Origin: a virus
DNA length: 52,365 bases
IMG/VR virus record: IMGVR_UViG_3300033143_001371
Coordinates: 1 to 52,365 of that record
Strand: one strand, 5' to 3'
In this document: one piece after another, positions 36,767-46,397 of the stretch
How positions within the stretch are numbered: position 1 is the first letter of the stretch
Layout: each line of letters begins with the position of its first letter
Made by a program: the position numbers and the translations under genes
Notes under the pieces: generated by a model
The model's input: only the letters and a program-made list of their open reading frames with translations
The model's database searches: none
What the model was told of the DNA's origin: nothing

Positions 36767-37726
36767 TTATTTCCACACCACGTTAGACATTATCTCTGTC
36801 AACATTGCAACAGTATTGATTTCTTGGTCAGCAACAAAGGCAGACTTGTATGAGTATTCATTCATGATAAGAATCGACTGTGGTACCGAAGACGGTTCCA
36901 TAATAGAGACACCTTTCATATAGATGTAACGATTCAGTTCGGTCAAATCAGGTGAATTCTCAGACACCCACTTTCGCATATCTCCAAACTGATTACCTTT
37001 CAAGTAACTAATAAGGTCGTCATATGTCTCCGAGGTTTCATTAAAGATTGAACTACCAATTTCACCAGTAGTGGAGAATCGTTGAAGGTCGTTGATAATC
37101 TTTCTGTTGTCTGGAAAGTTTCGTTTGATAAACTCAGCAATAACACCGTTATCAAATTCAACATTCTCATTCTTCAAAATGAATTGAACACGTTTCATCA
37201 ACTGCGCCATCATTAATGGAGCATCTTTTGCACCAACTTTAAACTCGATATTGGTTAAACGAGATTCGCGAAGAGGTGCAATAATCTTGTGTGGGTAGTT
37301 ACAAGTCAGAATGAATCTGGCTGAACCCATAAGATTATCAAAGATGTTTCTAAGCGCAGGTTGTACAAACTGTGGATTCAGATAGTCGGCCTCATCGATG
37401 ATGATGACCTTCATTGAGTTTGGATTATCAAGCGACATAGATGTAGCGAATGGCACCACCATGTTTCGTATGGCATCGATACCCGATTCGCTCGACTCAG
37501 AACCGTTGAGAATGATGTAGTCCCATCCTAACTCATTACACATCGCCTTGGCCATGGTTGTCTTACCGGTACCAGGACCGCCAGACAATAATAGATTAGG
37601 GAAGTCTCCGTCTTCAACGAACTTCCTGAACATCGTCTTTTGAGATTCAGGAAGTATAACATCATCAATGGAATTTGGACGATATTTCTCAATCCATATT
37701 TTATGCTTTTCATTGATTTCTTTCAC
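36767..37726 (-). CDS. 44: Clamp loader ATPase gp44
   Basis: 319 aa, the same length as T4 gp44. EKYRPNSIDDVILP at the start, Walker A GGPGTGKTT (49-57), Walker B IIIDEAD, the arginine-finger region LRESRLTNIEF and sensor residues are present. It loads gp45 at primer-template junctions. GTG start with GGAG 8 nt upstream. Confidence 0.97.
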   Translation of the reverse strand: MKEINEKHKIWIEKYRPNSIDDVILPESQKTMFRKFVEDGDFPNLLLSGGPGTGKTTMAKAMCNELGWDYIILNGSESSESGIDAIRNMVVPFATSMSLDNPNSMKVIIIDEADYLNPQFVQPALRNIFDNLMGSARFILTCNYPHKIIAPLRESRLTNIEFKVGAKDAPLMMAQLMKRVQFILKNENVEFDNGVIAEFIKRNFPDNRKIINDLQRFSTTGEIGSSIFNETSETYDDLISYLKGNQFGDMRKWVSENSPDLTELNRYIYMKGVSIMEPSSVPQSILIMNEYSYKSAFVADQEINTVAMLTEIMSNVVWK

Positions 37727-37729
37727 GTA

Positions 37730-38425
37730 TTACTCTCCAGAACCGAGTACAGAATCCCTTTCAATAGCAATGAAATATTCGATAACATCGTCCTTAGATT
37801 TAAGGAAGATAAGAGGTTTGCCGTCGGCAATAGAAAGAGTATAATCCTTGTCAGTCATAATCTTCAAGTTCTCAATCTTCAACTGCAACTCAAACTGAAA
37901 GCCAGCATCAACATCACCAAGATTCATTTCATAAGTTGAACCGTTCGGAACTTTCTTGTCGTAAACAATAACATCGATTGAACCATCATTGTTTTTGATT
38001 TGAATATCAGGTGCGCCAAGTACAGATGCAGCCTTCATGATACCAGAGATGTCATCTTTGGTCAGGTCGAATGATACATTGTAATCATCGATAACAAGGT
38101 CTTTGTCAGGATACGAAAGTAATTCTTTCTCGGTATATGCGTATTTGATTTTGCTGGTGCCGCCGTCAGAGATTACCGCATAGGTATCTTTGAGGTCGAT
38201 TAGAGTGTTTGCCCCGTCTTTGTAGAAGTCCACAACAGATAGTAACTCATTGAGGTCATAGATGGGTAACTCGGATGGAATTGCTTCGTCAAGATTGGCC
38301 TTAGCGAAAATGTTCTTCTTGATTGTCCAGGTCTTAATCTCTTTGGTGTCACCAGGAGAGAAAAAGTTCCCGTTGATTGCTGCGAAGTTCTTTAAAATCG
38401 CTACTGTATCTTTACTTAGGTTCAT
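37730..38425 (-). CDS. 45: Sliding clamp gp45
   Basis: 231 aa (T4: 228). MNLSKDTVAILKNFAAIN closely matches the T4 N-terminus, and IYDLNELLSVVDF the T4 IYDLNGFL stretch. gp45 is the trimeric processivity clamp and, with gp33 and gp55, the mobile enhancer of late transcription. It has its own promoter (38459-38487). Confidence 0.97.
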   Translation of the reverse strand: MNLSKDTVAILKNFAAINGNFFSPGDTKEIKTWTIKKNIFAKANLDEAIPSELPIYDLNELLSVVDFYKDGANTLIDLKDTYAVISDGGTSKIKYAYTEKELLSYPDKDLVIDDYNVSFDLTKDDISGIMKAASVLGAPDIQIKNNDGSIDVIVYDKKVPNGSTYEMNLGDVDAGFQFELQLKIENLKIMTDKDYTLSIADGKPLIFLKSKDDVIEYFIAIERDSVLGSGE

Positions 38426-38458
38426 ATTTTATCCTTCATTATGTAAAATTGTTTAACC

Positions 38459-38487
38459 AGTATAACCTATATTGATGTCGGTGTCAA
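38459..38487 (-). promoter_or_regulatory. Sigma70 promoter of gene 45
   Basis: TTGACA (38487-38482), 17-bp spacer, TATACT (38464-38459). It lies just after a terminator, so the 45-44-62-regA-43 unit is transcribed independently. Confidence 0.8.
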
Positions 38488-38504
38488 TACATTTTATACG
38501 GTAT

Positions 38505-38539
38505 CATATAAAAAAAGAGAAGACCGAAGTCTTCTCTTT
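38505..38539 (-). terminator. Strong rho-independent terminator
   Basis: AGAGAAGAC/GTCTTCTCT with a TTCG tetraloop on the minus strand, followed by seven T residues. Confidence 0.92.
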
Positions 38540-38550
38540 AGAAACTGCGA

Positions 38551-38612
38551 GGTCCCGAAGGACCCCGTTGGTCAACCTTGCTTTAAATTGAGAGAGATGT
38601 CACAAGGTTGAC
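38551..38612 (-). repeat. Inverted repeats downstream of the 38620-38850 gene
   Basis: GTCAACCTTG (38571-38580) pairs perfectly with CAAGGTTGAC (38603-38612) over a 22-nt loop, and GGTCC/GGACC with a CGAA loop follows at 38551-38564. With the adjacent terminator these make three consecutive hairpins at the 3' end of one transcript. Confidence 0.6.
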
Positions 38613-38619
38613 AGTGTTT

Positions 38620-38850
38620 TTATTTAGCTTTGTTGGCGATAATGATACAAGAAGGATTATCTCCATAATCATCTTGCATTGCACAATTAGCAGCGATTGG
38701 GTCAACTCCATTCTCAACAATCATCGTGACCATCTTTGTATTGTAATCTTTCCAATATGATGTTCCATATCCGATTGTACCGAGAAACGCGGTCAACATA
38801 ATAAACCAAAATCCCAACCAATAACCATTTTCATTCACTTCAATTTTCAT
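38620..38850 (-). CDS. Small membrane protein, 76 aa
   Basis: One hydrophobic segment (about residues 10-28) follows a short acidic N-terminus, and a soluble domain with two Cys (CAMQDDYGDNPSC) comes after; the cysteines could form a disulfide in the periplasm. Function unknown. Confidence 0.66.
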   Translation of the reverse strand: MKIEVNENGYWLGFWFIMLTAFLGTIGYGTSYWKDYNTKMVTMIVENGVDPIAANCAMQDDYGDNPSCIIIANKAK

Positions 38851-38944
38851 ACTATCTATATTTCCTTTGTTGTTCTCTCATTTGTTTAAATTATCGACAC
38901 GGCCCTAATTGAGAGAGAGAGGGTAAGGACCGTGTCTATGTTAT

Positions 38945-40174
38945 TTAGAAGTTAGGAGATTTCCATGGTTCGCCATTGTCACCAGCATCTTCATCTGGAA
39001 CAGTAGCACTCTCAACATCATCAGAAGCAATTTTGTACCAATTCATCATTGTCTCGGCAACATCACTATCGAAACGATTCACAGCTTTCTGAACTGACTT
39101 GAGTTTATCATTAAAGATGGTGTAAGCAGTGATAATCATTACAAGACGGCGAGTAGTGATAACATCGTCCATATCAGAACCTTCAGCGAAGAAAGCAGTA
39201 CGAATACTATCTGCCCAAGTAACAAGCGAGTCGATAAAATCAGTTGACTCGGTAGTTGGAGTCATTTTAGACTTGAGCACGTTACCAAGAATCTTCTTTT
39301 CTACAGACTTTGAAGGATATTCTTGTTCAATCCACAGTGGGAAACGTTCAAGGAATGCCTCATTCATAACACGAGCATTGACAAACTTACCTGTCGAGTC
39401 GCCTTGACCCTTGGTGTTCGCGGTAGCGATGATATTGAAACCTTCTTTAGGTTCGATATACTCGCCGGTCTTTTTGATGTAGTAACCAGAACCTTCCATG
39501 ATTGATTGCATACACATCACAGCGTCACCGCCAAGGTCGACCTCATCAAGAACACAGATAGCGCCTTGTTTCATCGCCTCAATCACAGGACCATAGACAA
39601 ACACAGTGTCGCCGTCAATCAAACGGAAACCACCAATCAGGTCGTCTTCATCAGTCTCAACAGTAAAGTTAACACGGACAAGAGGACGATTAAGTTTTGC
39701 GGCCGCTTGGGTGATACCCATAGTTTTACCATTACCAGATAGACCAGTAACAAAAATAGGGAAGAACTGTTTTGAGCGCATCACTTTGATGATATCTGAA
39801 TACTCACCAAAAGGAACATACAGAGGATCTTTGTGGGGAACTACAATCTTATTAGAATTCTCTGCTTGACGCAGGGAAAGTGCGGGTTTCGCAGCTGCAA
39901 CTGGTACAGGCGCCTCATTTGCAGCAGGGACAGTCGCAGGAGTCGCAGGAGTCGATGCGGCAGGCATAGAGACAACATTATCTACATCGCCGAAATTTCG
40001 GCGTCCCTTCTCGCCCTGAGCGTAAGGACCGTCAGCGCGGTCAATGATACAAGGCAGTGAAACGTTATTGTCGCGAGCGAACTGTTGAACCTCACCACGA
40101 CCAAAATCGGTACGACCAGTAGCGCTGACGATCAAATCAACAAACTCTTGCTCTGTAACTCTTTGTTTAGACAT
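38945..40174 (-). CDS. cobS: CobS-like MoxR-family AAA+ ATPase
   Basis: 409 aa. The AAA+ core has Walker A GLSGNGKT near residue 144, the ETDEDDLIGGF stretch, Walker B CVLDEVDLG and the sensor region IIATANT. An Ala/Pro-rich linker (about 68-100) follows a small N-terminal domain. The family includes CobS, the ATPase of aerobic cobaltochelatase, and general MoxR chaperone ATPases that pair with VWA proteins; the VWA partner is encoded right upstream. In T4-like phages of marine bacteria the role is unproved. Confidence 0.88.
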   Translation of the reverse strand: MSKQRVTEQEFVDLIVSATGRTDFGRGEVQQFARDNNVSLPCIIDRADGPYAQGEKGRRNFGDVDNVVSMPAASTPATPATVPAANEAPVPVAAAKPALSLRQAENSNKIVVPHKDPLYVPFGEYSDIIKVMRSKQFFPIFVTGLSGNGKTMGITQAAAKLNRPLVRVNFTVETDEDDLIGGFRLIDGDTVFVYGPVIEAMKQGAICVLDEVDLGGDAVMCMQSIMEGSGYYIKKTGEYIEPKEGFNIIATANTKGQGDSTGKFVNARVMNEAFLERFPLWIEQEYPSKSVEKKILGNVLKSKMTPTTESTDFIDSLVTWADSIRTAFFAEGSDMDDVITTRRLVMIITAYTIFNDKLKSVQKAVNRFDSDVAETMMNWYKIASDDVESATVPDEDAGDNGEPWKSPNF

Positions 40175-40210
40175 AATTTCTTTTCTCTCTCAATCTCAAT
40201 TTATGGTACC

Positions 40211-40238
40211 ATTATACAGGTCTGGGTGCCTCGGTCAA
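40211..40238 (-). promoter_or_regulatory. Early sigma70 promoter of the cobS-like gene
   Basis: TTGACC, 16-bp spacer, TATAAT. Upstream cassette type B (about 40255). Confidence 0.85.
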
Positions 40239-40311
40239 CCATTTTCGCAACTATTTTGTAAGTATTTGAAATGATTGTGCTTATTGGGTCATAAGCAGAA
40301 CTAATGACCCT

Positions 40312-42825
40312 CTAAGCTGCGGTTGAAATGACCTCAACAACTTTCTTGACCAGATTCTTTGAAGAGTTTCCAGTCTGGAGTTGTTGCATAAGGAGTTGCT
40401 TGTATTTGTAAGAACCCTTTTTAACACCTTCAAGTTGGTCTTCAATATCAGCAGACTCATCTTCAAGACTAACGCCGTAAATGATGAACATCTCATCATA
40501 ACCAATCGCGTTACCAGCGAGAACACCGCTTTTCTTGATGTTGCCCATTGTAACTTTCTCGGTAGTAGTATTGAAACACTTTTTGAAGTCTTGTGTATCT
40601 CTCTTAGTAGCAACAATGAAATAACCAATCAGGTTGATTTCAGGAACACGTTGCTTAAGAATTTCAAGGGCAACATGATAACGACTAAAGGTATCAACAT
40701 AACGTTGGGTGTGTCCCCATCGGTCGCTTTTCACAATCTCTTTGTTAATATCTGAAATCTTGTAGGTCTTATTAGTATCAATGTCCACAACACTAGAAAT
40801 GATATCATAAGAGTTAACATGTTCGGTAATATTCCAATCGTAACCAATCTTAGGACTAGTACCAGCACCGTCAGTCATTAACAGAAGTGATGGAATCTGT
40901 ACATTGTATCTCTCGATAAAACGTTCAACGATAGAAATAGACATCATCGATGCTTGATAAAGAGGAGTACCACCAAGTTCATAGAAATCACTGTTAGCAA
41001 ATTCATCTTTAGTAAGTACTTTTGTTTCGAAACCAAACATATAGAGTTGAAACAGTGCATCATTCCAATCTTTATTGTTCATCTCGGAAGAAAGAACTTG
41101 GGCTACTCTACCACGAACATAATTACCAGACATATGATAGAGACCTTTTTTACTAATCTCTTCATAACCTTCATCGATAGGTTCAACAGGCAATTCAGGA
41201 GTAGTGAAAGTATATGCCTCAAAAGGAATATTAACCTTTCTAGCAAATAACGCGGTAGTGATTACCTGTTTCATCATCTCTTGAATTTTGTCACGCATTG
41301 AAATAGAAGCATCAATCATCATAACGATACCGTGATTCTTGCCTTCTTTCACAGTCTCACGTTTCAGGAAAATGTTATCAGAAACTTTGTGGTTGTGAAG
41401 GCGAGTAACATCAAGCTTACCAGTCTTGTGAACTTTAGTACGACTACGAACATCGGCAGTCTTTGAACGTTCAAATTCATTAACCATTTGAGCGACAGTA
41501 CTTTTAAGTGAAGATTTAAAAGGAACAAAAGCCTCAGAAAGACGATTGTATTCATCTTTAATATAAGTAATAGTGTAATCACTAATTTTATAATTTGAAT
41601 CGATTTGTTCTTTGGTAGGAGCTGGGTGACCTTTAGAAGGACACCAGTTTGCATTGATAACATCTTTATATTCTACAATGTTACCAGAGGCAACAAATTC
41701 TTTATAAGAAGGAATTCGAGTATGAACAGTGAATCGTTTCGGTTCATTTGAATTTTCTTCAAAGTCAATCGCCTCATCAAAATTCTCATCGTATGATTCT
41801 TGAGACTCGCCAGTACCGATATCAACCGAACCTTCACGGCCATCATTTAACTCATCAGCCTTGTGTTCGTCTTCAAGTTCGTCTTCCTCAGACTCATCAT
41901 CACTATCACCTTCGGTCTTATCAAGTTCAGACTCTTCATCGGTAGTTTCGTCTTCGGCATCAGAATCATCAACCTTTGCCGAATCATCGTCCTCATCAGG
42001 AGATTCATCATCGACAGAATCACCAGAATCATCCGAATCTGATTCACCGTCTTCACACTCATCAGAATCATCATCATCGACAGAATCACCAGAATCATCC
42101 GAATCATCTTCTTCATCATCAGTAGGAAAATCAGGCATTGATTGATTTTCTTCTGGTTCATCTGTATCAGAATCATCATCATCTTGAGAATCATCTTCTA
42201 ACTGGTCGTCTTCGTTCTCTTCATCCTCAGCGCGCATTGGCTCTTGAGGTTGTTCTTGTTCTTTCTCTTTTTCGTATTGTTCAACAAACGCTTCACAAGT
42301 GTCTTCAAGATCATCCATAGTGTCCATGTTTTCAACTAACTTGATGAGTTCATTACCTGACTCAGGAAGTTTGATAGTTGACATAGGACCAACTTTGTAG
42401 TGAACATTGATCAGATCAAGGAGACCGTAATCAGCAACCATCTCAGGAGTACCGAACCAGTCATTGTCGAAAAGTTCTTTGTTAGTCTTGTATAAGAAAG
42501 ACGCAGCACCCTTAAACTTCGCACGAATCTTTTTCTCAATTCGAACATCTTCAAGAATGTTACACAACATACGAGCATGTGGGAATCGTTTCTGAATTGA
42601 AGAACCAATCTCCATGTAACGATCTAGATCCGTATAAAGGGCATGACCAACTTCGTGAAGAATCATAGCAATCTGTGCATAGTCTTCAAAAAAGTCTTTA
42701 GTGTTAGGGATAGTAAGAACACGATTTAAAAGGTCGAAACTTGCTGTCTTACAATTCTTGCGAGTAACAGTAATGTTCTCCTCAGCAAGGATAGTCGCGA
42801 GCAAATCTAAATTCATTTTTGACAT
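40312..42825 (-). CDS. CobT-like protein with HExxH motif and VWA domain
   Basis: About 837 aa. An N-terminal domain carries HEVGHALYTD (residues 57-66) with a later EDVR.E, like a zinc metallopeptidase. A long Asp/Ser/Glu-rich segment (about 205-355) separates it from a C-terminal von Willebrand A domain with MIDAS residues in MMIDASISM and later LLLMTDGAG. This matches CobT organisation, the MoxR partner. The HExxH is intact. It may remodel or cleave a target together with the ATPase. Confidence 0.85.
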   Translation of the reverse strand: MSKMNLDLLATILAEENITVTRKNCKTASFDLLNRVLTIPNTKDFFEDYAQIAMILHEVGHALYTDLDRYMEIGSSIQKRFPHARMLCNILEDVRIEKKIRAKFKGAASFLYKTNKELFDNDWFGTPEMVADYGLLDLINVHYKVGPMSTIKLPESGNELIKLVENMDTMDDLEDTCEAFVEQYEKEKEQEQPQEPMRAEDEENEDDQLEDDSQDDDDSDTDEPEENQSMPDFPTDDEEDDSDDSGDSVDDDDSDECEDGESDSDDSGDSVDDESPDEDDDSAKVDDSDAEDETTDEESELDKTEGDSDDESEEDELEDEHKADELNDGREGSVDIGTGESQESYDENFDEAIDFEENSNEPKRFTVHTRIPSYKEFVASGNIVEYKDVINANWCPSKGHPAPTKEQIDSNYKISDYTITYIKDEYNRLSEAFVPFKSSLKSTVAQMVNEFERSKTADVRSRTKVHKTGKLDVTRLHNHKVSDNIFLKRETVKEGKNHGIVMMIDASISMRDKIQEMMKQVITTALFARKVNIPFEAYTFTTPELPVEPIDEGYEEISKKGLYHMSGNYVRGRVAQVLSSEMNNKDWNDALFQLYMFGFETKVLTKDEFANSDFYELGGTPLYQASMMSISIVERFIERYNVQIPSLLLMTDGAGTSPKIGYDWNITEHVNSYDIISSVVDIDTNKTYKISDINKEIVKSDRWGHTQRYVDTFSRYHVALEILKQRVPEINLIGYFIVATKRDTQDFKKCFNTTTEKVTMGNIKKSGVLAGNAIGYDEMFIIYGVSLEDESADIEDQLEGVKKGSYKYKQLLMQQLQTGNSSKNLVKKVVEVISTAA

Positions 42826-42858
42826 CTTTTTCTCTCTCAATCTCAATCAATATGGATC

Positions 42859-42886
42859 ATTATACAGGTATTGGTACCACCGTCAA
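42859..42886 (-). promoter_or_regulatory. Early sigma70 promoter of the cobT-like gene
   Basis: TTGACG, 16-bp spacer, TATAAT. Upstream cassette type B (about 42903). The MoxR and VWA genes thus have separate but near-identical promoters. Confidence 0.85.
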
Positions 42887-42949
42887 CCACTAAAAGCACT
42901 ATTTCGTAAGTATTTGAAATGATTGTGCTTATTAGCATATAAGCCAGAC

Positions 42950-43339
42950 TTATGACAAGTCGATGTGATTGCAGTTATTGAACCATTCTTTTGCGACACG
43001 TTCAACGGCCTCGCGTGTAAGAGTCACAAATGAACGAATGTGGCCATCGGCAACATAAATCATTACCTCAATCTCAGCAGGCATCTCTTTGTAACCAGTA
43101 TGGTCTACGACATTAACACTCACAAGTTCGCCCTTATCGGTGAACTGTACTATGATGTCATCGACAGAAGTTGAACGATAACCCTCTTTGGCACCCTTCA
43201 CAACACCCTCATTCTCCCACCAAGGGCGAGAAATGGTATTGGTCTTCTCATAGACTTGTTCACAGTGGGTCGCCGTTACAAACGCGACAGGTTCACACAA
43301 GTCACCAAAGGCACTGTGAATTACGACATATTTACTCAT
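42950..43339 (-). CDS. Hypothetical protein, 129 aa
   Basis: GAGGAG precedes the ATG (MSKYVVIHSAFG). It looks like a beta-rich domain (EIEVMIYVADGHIRSFVTL) with a helical C-terminus. No family is recognised. It is a single-gene unit with its own promoter. Confidence 0.68.
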   Translation of the reverse strand: MSKYVVIHSAFGDLCEPVAFVTATHCEQVYEKTNTISRPWWENEGVVKGAKEGYRSTSVDDIIVQFTDKGELVSVNVVDHTGYKEMPAEIEVMIYVADGHIRSFVTLTREAVERVAKEWFNNCNHIDLS

Positions 43340-43368
43340 TTTAGAACTCCTCTCAATCAATATGGATC

Positions 43369-43396
43369 ATTATACAGGCATTGCACCTAATGACAA
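43369..43396 (-). promoter_or_regulatory. Early sigma70 promoter
   Basis: TTGTCA, 16-bp spacer, TATAAT. Upstream cassette type C (about 43412). Confidence 0.75.
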
Positions 43397-43470
43397 CCAT
43401 TATTTTCTGATTTAGCACTGAATGTTTCTATGGGCGCATAAGTCCAGTTTATGACTTAGAAATCAATATG

Positions 43471-44211
43471 TTACGCGAATAGTTCGGCCAGGGGATTAGT
43501 TGATTCTATACGGTCTTGGGAGATATTGAAATAGTCTTGGTCGAGTTCTATACCAATAAAATCTCTATCAAGATTCTTGGATGCGACTCCTGTTGTACCA
43601 GATCCCATAGTGAAATCAAGTACAGTTTCTCCCTCAAGAGTATATGTCTTGATCAAATATTCCATCAACGCGACAGGTTTTTGTGTTGGGTGCACTCTGT
43701 TCTTTGGGTCTTCCGCGGCAATCTTTATGATGTTTGTAGGCATTCTCGTTGTGTCTCCGCCTTTATAGTCTCTCTTATTTGTTCCATGCCATAGTACACC
43801 GTTAGAACTACCTTTAGCACTCTGGGTCGGTTTATGTCCTTCTGTCTTTATAGGATAATAGAAACTAGTTCCAGGATGCCACACGACCACATCTTCTGTT
43901 TTTCTTAGAGGCTGACGTTTAGCATGTAAAAAGTTTGTAGAGAAATTCTTTTCCCAAACCCAACAATATTTAAACATATCCATATTGGAAGAAATTAGTG
44001 TTGTTGTAAATGGTTGAGAAGCGGTCATAACAATAACACCACTGTCTTTAATAATACGTTTAAGTTGTTCCCACATCGGTTCCAATGGTATTATAGAATC
44101 CCATTTACACGCGGTAGTTCCGTACGGAGGGTCGGTAAGGACCATATCAATAGAATTGTCTGGTATGTTCTTCATAATGTCAAGACAATCGCCATTATAT
44201 AACTTTATCAC
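43471..44211 (-). CDS. DNA methyltransferase (beta-class, N6-adenine or N4-cytosine)
   Basis: 246 aa. The catalytic motif DPPY (27-30) comes first and the SAM-binding FTMGSGTTG near residue 214 last, the beta-class order. The HPTQKP motif near 181 is also typical. No specificity partner or restriction enzyme is adjacent, so it is probably a solitary protective methylase; target unknown. The C-terminus PLAELFA resembles the clamp-binding tails of gp43 and gp55. Confidence 0.9.
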   Translation of the reverse strand: MIKLYNGDCLDIMKNIPDNSIDMVLTDPPYGTTACKWDSIIPLEPMWEQLKRIIKDSGVIVMTASQPFTTTLISSNMDMFKYCWVWEKNFSTNFLHAKRQPLRKTEDVVVWHPGTSFYYPIKTEGHKPTQSAKGSSNGVLWHGTNKRDYKGGDTTRMPTNIIKIAAEDPKNRVHPTQKPVALMEYLIKTYTLEGETVLDFTMGSGTTGVASKNLDRDFIGIELDQDYFNISQDRIESTNPLAELFA

Positions 44212-45941
44212 TTATACTCCCCTACAAACGTCATTTCTGTGAAGTTATTTTTTAACTCAAAACGTACGGTATTCTTAAACATCTCACCCATGTTATCATT
44301 ATGAGAGATAACAAAGATGTTAGAGTCTTCGGCACTGCTGTTCAAGATACGCATCAGAGCATCAAATCCTTCTTGGTCGAGAGAACTATCTCCAATCTCA
44401 TCAAAGATCAATAGATTGGTTGATGAACTATTCTTGAGTCTCGACACCTCTCTAAAGGTGAACAATATTGCCAAATCGATTCTCAGTTTTTGTCCTTCAC
44501 TGAAATTACCATACGAGAACATATCTCTACCACGACTCTTTATGGTTTCATTAAATTGTTCATCGAAAATAAACTCAATATTGAAATCAAGTATATCTAG
44601 GTACTTCTGTATATACTTGTTAATGACAGGAATATAACTCTTAATGATTTTGGTTTTTATACCACCATCTTTCAACAGTTCAATAACTGTAGTATAATAT
44701 CTCAATTCATCAGTCAGTTCATTCTTTGTCTTTCGAATACCATCAAGTTCCTTCTTGTCTATCGCTAATTGTTTTTCTGATTCAGAAGTATCAACTGTTT
44801 CTGATAATTCAATATTCTGTTTCTTGATGCTGGCAATAACACCTTCTAAAAGTTCTACACGATGGTCGATAGTTTTCATCTGGGAAACATAATCAGAAAA
44901 TGAATCAATGATAGACTGTGCAACTTCTATATCGTTGTTAAACTCACCAAGTTTCTCCTCAGCCTTAACGATACCATTATCAAACTTGATTATCTTATCC
45001 TCGTTGTGGGATATGATACGGTGTTTATGGTCGTCTTCTACATTTTGTAGACAGGTAGGACAATCTGTTATATCATCAAAGAAATCAATCTCTTTTTGTG
45101 ATTTGTTTCTATTGGTTTGAATTTGTCTTTTAAGAGAAGACAATTCATTTCCTTGTTTAACAAGTTTACCTAGGTTGGCCTTAGAACCCTCAAAGTCAAT
45201 CTCTTTTGTTTTCGCATAGAGGTCAGACTTTTGTGTTTCAAGACCCAATAGGTCTACAGAATGTTTGGAGATTTCTTCTTCGTTCTTACCAATAACATTA
45301 TCGTTATGGTCATTTAATTCTTCAATCTTAGAAGCAGTAACCTCAACCCTTGTATCAAGTTGATTAATCTTTGATGTAAGGTCACCAATATCTTCACGCA
45401 TTGATACAACACGTTTCTTTGCCAGTTCTGACATAATGGTGAAGTATTGAATATCAAGTAGGTCCTCGATTACATCTCTACGGTCCTTTGCAGACAGACG
45501 CATAAAGGGAACGTATGCAGTAGAACCAAGAATAACAATTTGTTTGAAAGTCTTTGAAGTCATCTTCAAAATGTTTGTTTCTAGGAACTTTTGATAGTCC
45601 TTGATGTTGGCATCTTGTTCTTTTTTTGTGCCATTAATCCATATCTGAAATATGTTTGGTTTCAGGCCTCGAACAACTTTGTATTCATTTTTGCCGATTG
45701 AGAACTCAACCTCAACAACCAATTTCTTCTGATTGAGGGAGTTAATCATTTGAGCAAGAACTAATCCTTTAGAGAACACCTTACCATATAGAGCATAGTA
45801 AAGAGCGATGTAGTTTTGTGACTTACCATGGCCGTTCTTACCTGTTAGTAGTGTCTTATCGAATCTGTCAAGGTATAATTCGATTGGAGTATTACCAACC
45901 GACATAAAATTTTTATATTTTAAGATCTTAAAGTGGATCAT
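44208..45941 (-). CDS. 46: Recombination nuclease ATPase subunit gp46 (SbcC/Rad50-like)
   Basis: 577 aa (T4: 560). Walker A GKNGHGKS (34-41), a central coiled coil with a zinc-hook-like CPTC near residue 293, the ABC signature FSEGQKLRIDLA and Walker B LLIFDEIGD. With gp47 it resects DNA ends for recombination-dependent replication. Its stop overlaps the methyltransferase ATG. Confidence 0.97.
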   Translation of the reverse strand: MIHFKILKYKNFMSVGNTPIELYLDRFDKTLLTGKNGHGKSQNYIALYYALYGKVFSKGLVLAQMINSLNQKKLVVEVEFSIGKNEYKVVRGLKPNIFQIWINGTKKEQDANIKDYQKFLETNILKMTSKTFKQIVILGSTAYVPFMRLSAKDRRDVIEDLLDIQYFTIMSELAKKRVVSMREDIGDLTSKINQLDTRVEVTASKIEELNDHNDNVIGKNEEEISKHSVDLLGLETQKSDLYAKTKEIDFEGSKANLGKLVKQGNELSSLKRQIQTNRNKSQKEIDFFDDITDCPTCLQNVEDDHKHRIISHNEDKIIKFDNGIVKAEEKLGEFNNDIEVAQSIIDSFSDYVSQMKTIDHRVELLEGVIASIKKQNIELSETVDTSESEKQLAIDKKELDGIRKTKNELTDELRYYTTVIELLKDGGIKTKIIKSYIPVINKYIQKYLDILDFNIEFIFDEQFNETIKSRGRDMFSYGNFSEGQKLRIDLAILFTFREVSRLKNSSSTNLLIFDEIGDSSLDQEGFDALMRILNSSAEDSNIFVISHNDNMGEMFKNTVRFELKNNFTEMTFVGEYK

Positions 45942-46141
45942 TAGTTATGGTATAGTCCAAGTTCTTTCTTTAAATCGTTAGGTGTCATTGAGTAATAGGC
46001 AATCTTTTTATCTATAATGGATACAGACTTCTTTATTCCAATATTATAACGTTCATACCATTCATCACAAGAAGTATATATCTCTCTTAACATCTCTTCC
46101 TTTACTTCCTCAAGAAGTTTAACTATTTCTGTATTAATCAT
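45941..46141 (-). CDS. Hypothetical protein, 66 aa
   Basis: A helical protein (LLEEVKEEMLREIYTSCDEW) lying with one other small gene between gene 47 and gene 46. Its stop overlaps the gene 46 start. Function unknown. Confidence 0.68.
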   Translation of the reverse strand: MINTEIVKLLEEVKEEMLREIYTSCDEWYERYNIGIKKSVSIIDKKIAYYSMTPNDLKKELGLYHN

Positions 46142-46144
46142 AAT

Positions 46145-46345
46145 CTACTCATTAAGTAATTGAGGAGAATCAGTGTCACCAAAATGGAATGATAGACTTT
46201 CAGGCAACCAATACTCTGTTGTATTATATTGAATCGATTTAAACTTCAATGTATTCTGGCCATAATATGTATCTGTTCCCAAATACTCTACCATACCGTG
46301 CGTTAAACTCTGATATAATGAACCTTTTTCAAATACAGGCAACAT
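46145..46345 (-). CDS. Hypothetical protein, 66 aa
   Basis: A beta-rich, aromatic small protein (GTDTYYGQNTLKFKS), preceded by AGGAG. It starts the operon containing gene 46, from the promoter at 46369-46397. Not recognised. Confidence 0.68.
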   Translation of the reverse strand: MLPVFEKGSLYQSLTHGMVEYLGTDTYYGQNTLKFKSIQYNTTEYWLPESLSFHFGDTDSPQLLNE

Positions 46346-46368
46346 ATTATTCTCCTTTTCGTGTGACC

Positions 46369-46397
46369 ATTATAAACGAACCCATCTTATGTGTCAA
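46369..46397 (-). promoter_or_regulatory. Sigma70 promoter for the gene 46 operon
   Basis: TTGACA (46397-46392), 17-bp spacer, TATAAT (46374-46369). It overlaps the 3' end of gene 47. Confidence 0.85.

Noticed and set aside
41861-42145. A 94-codon plus-strand ORF very rich in serine
   Set aside because: It is the antisense shadow of the Asp/Glu/Ser-rich linker of the CobT-like protein.
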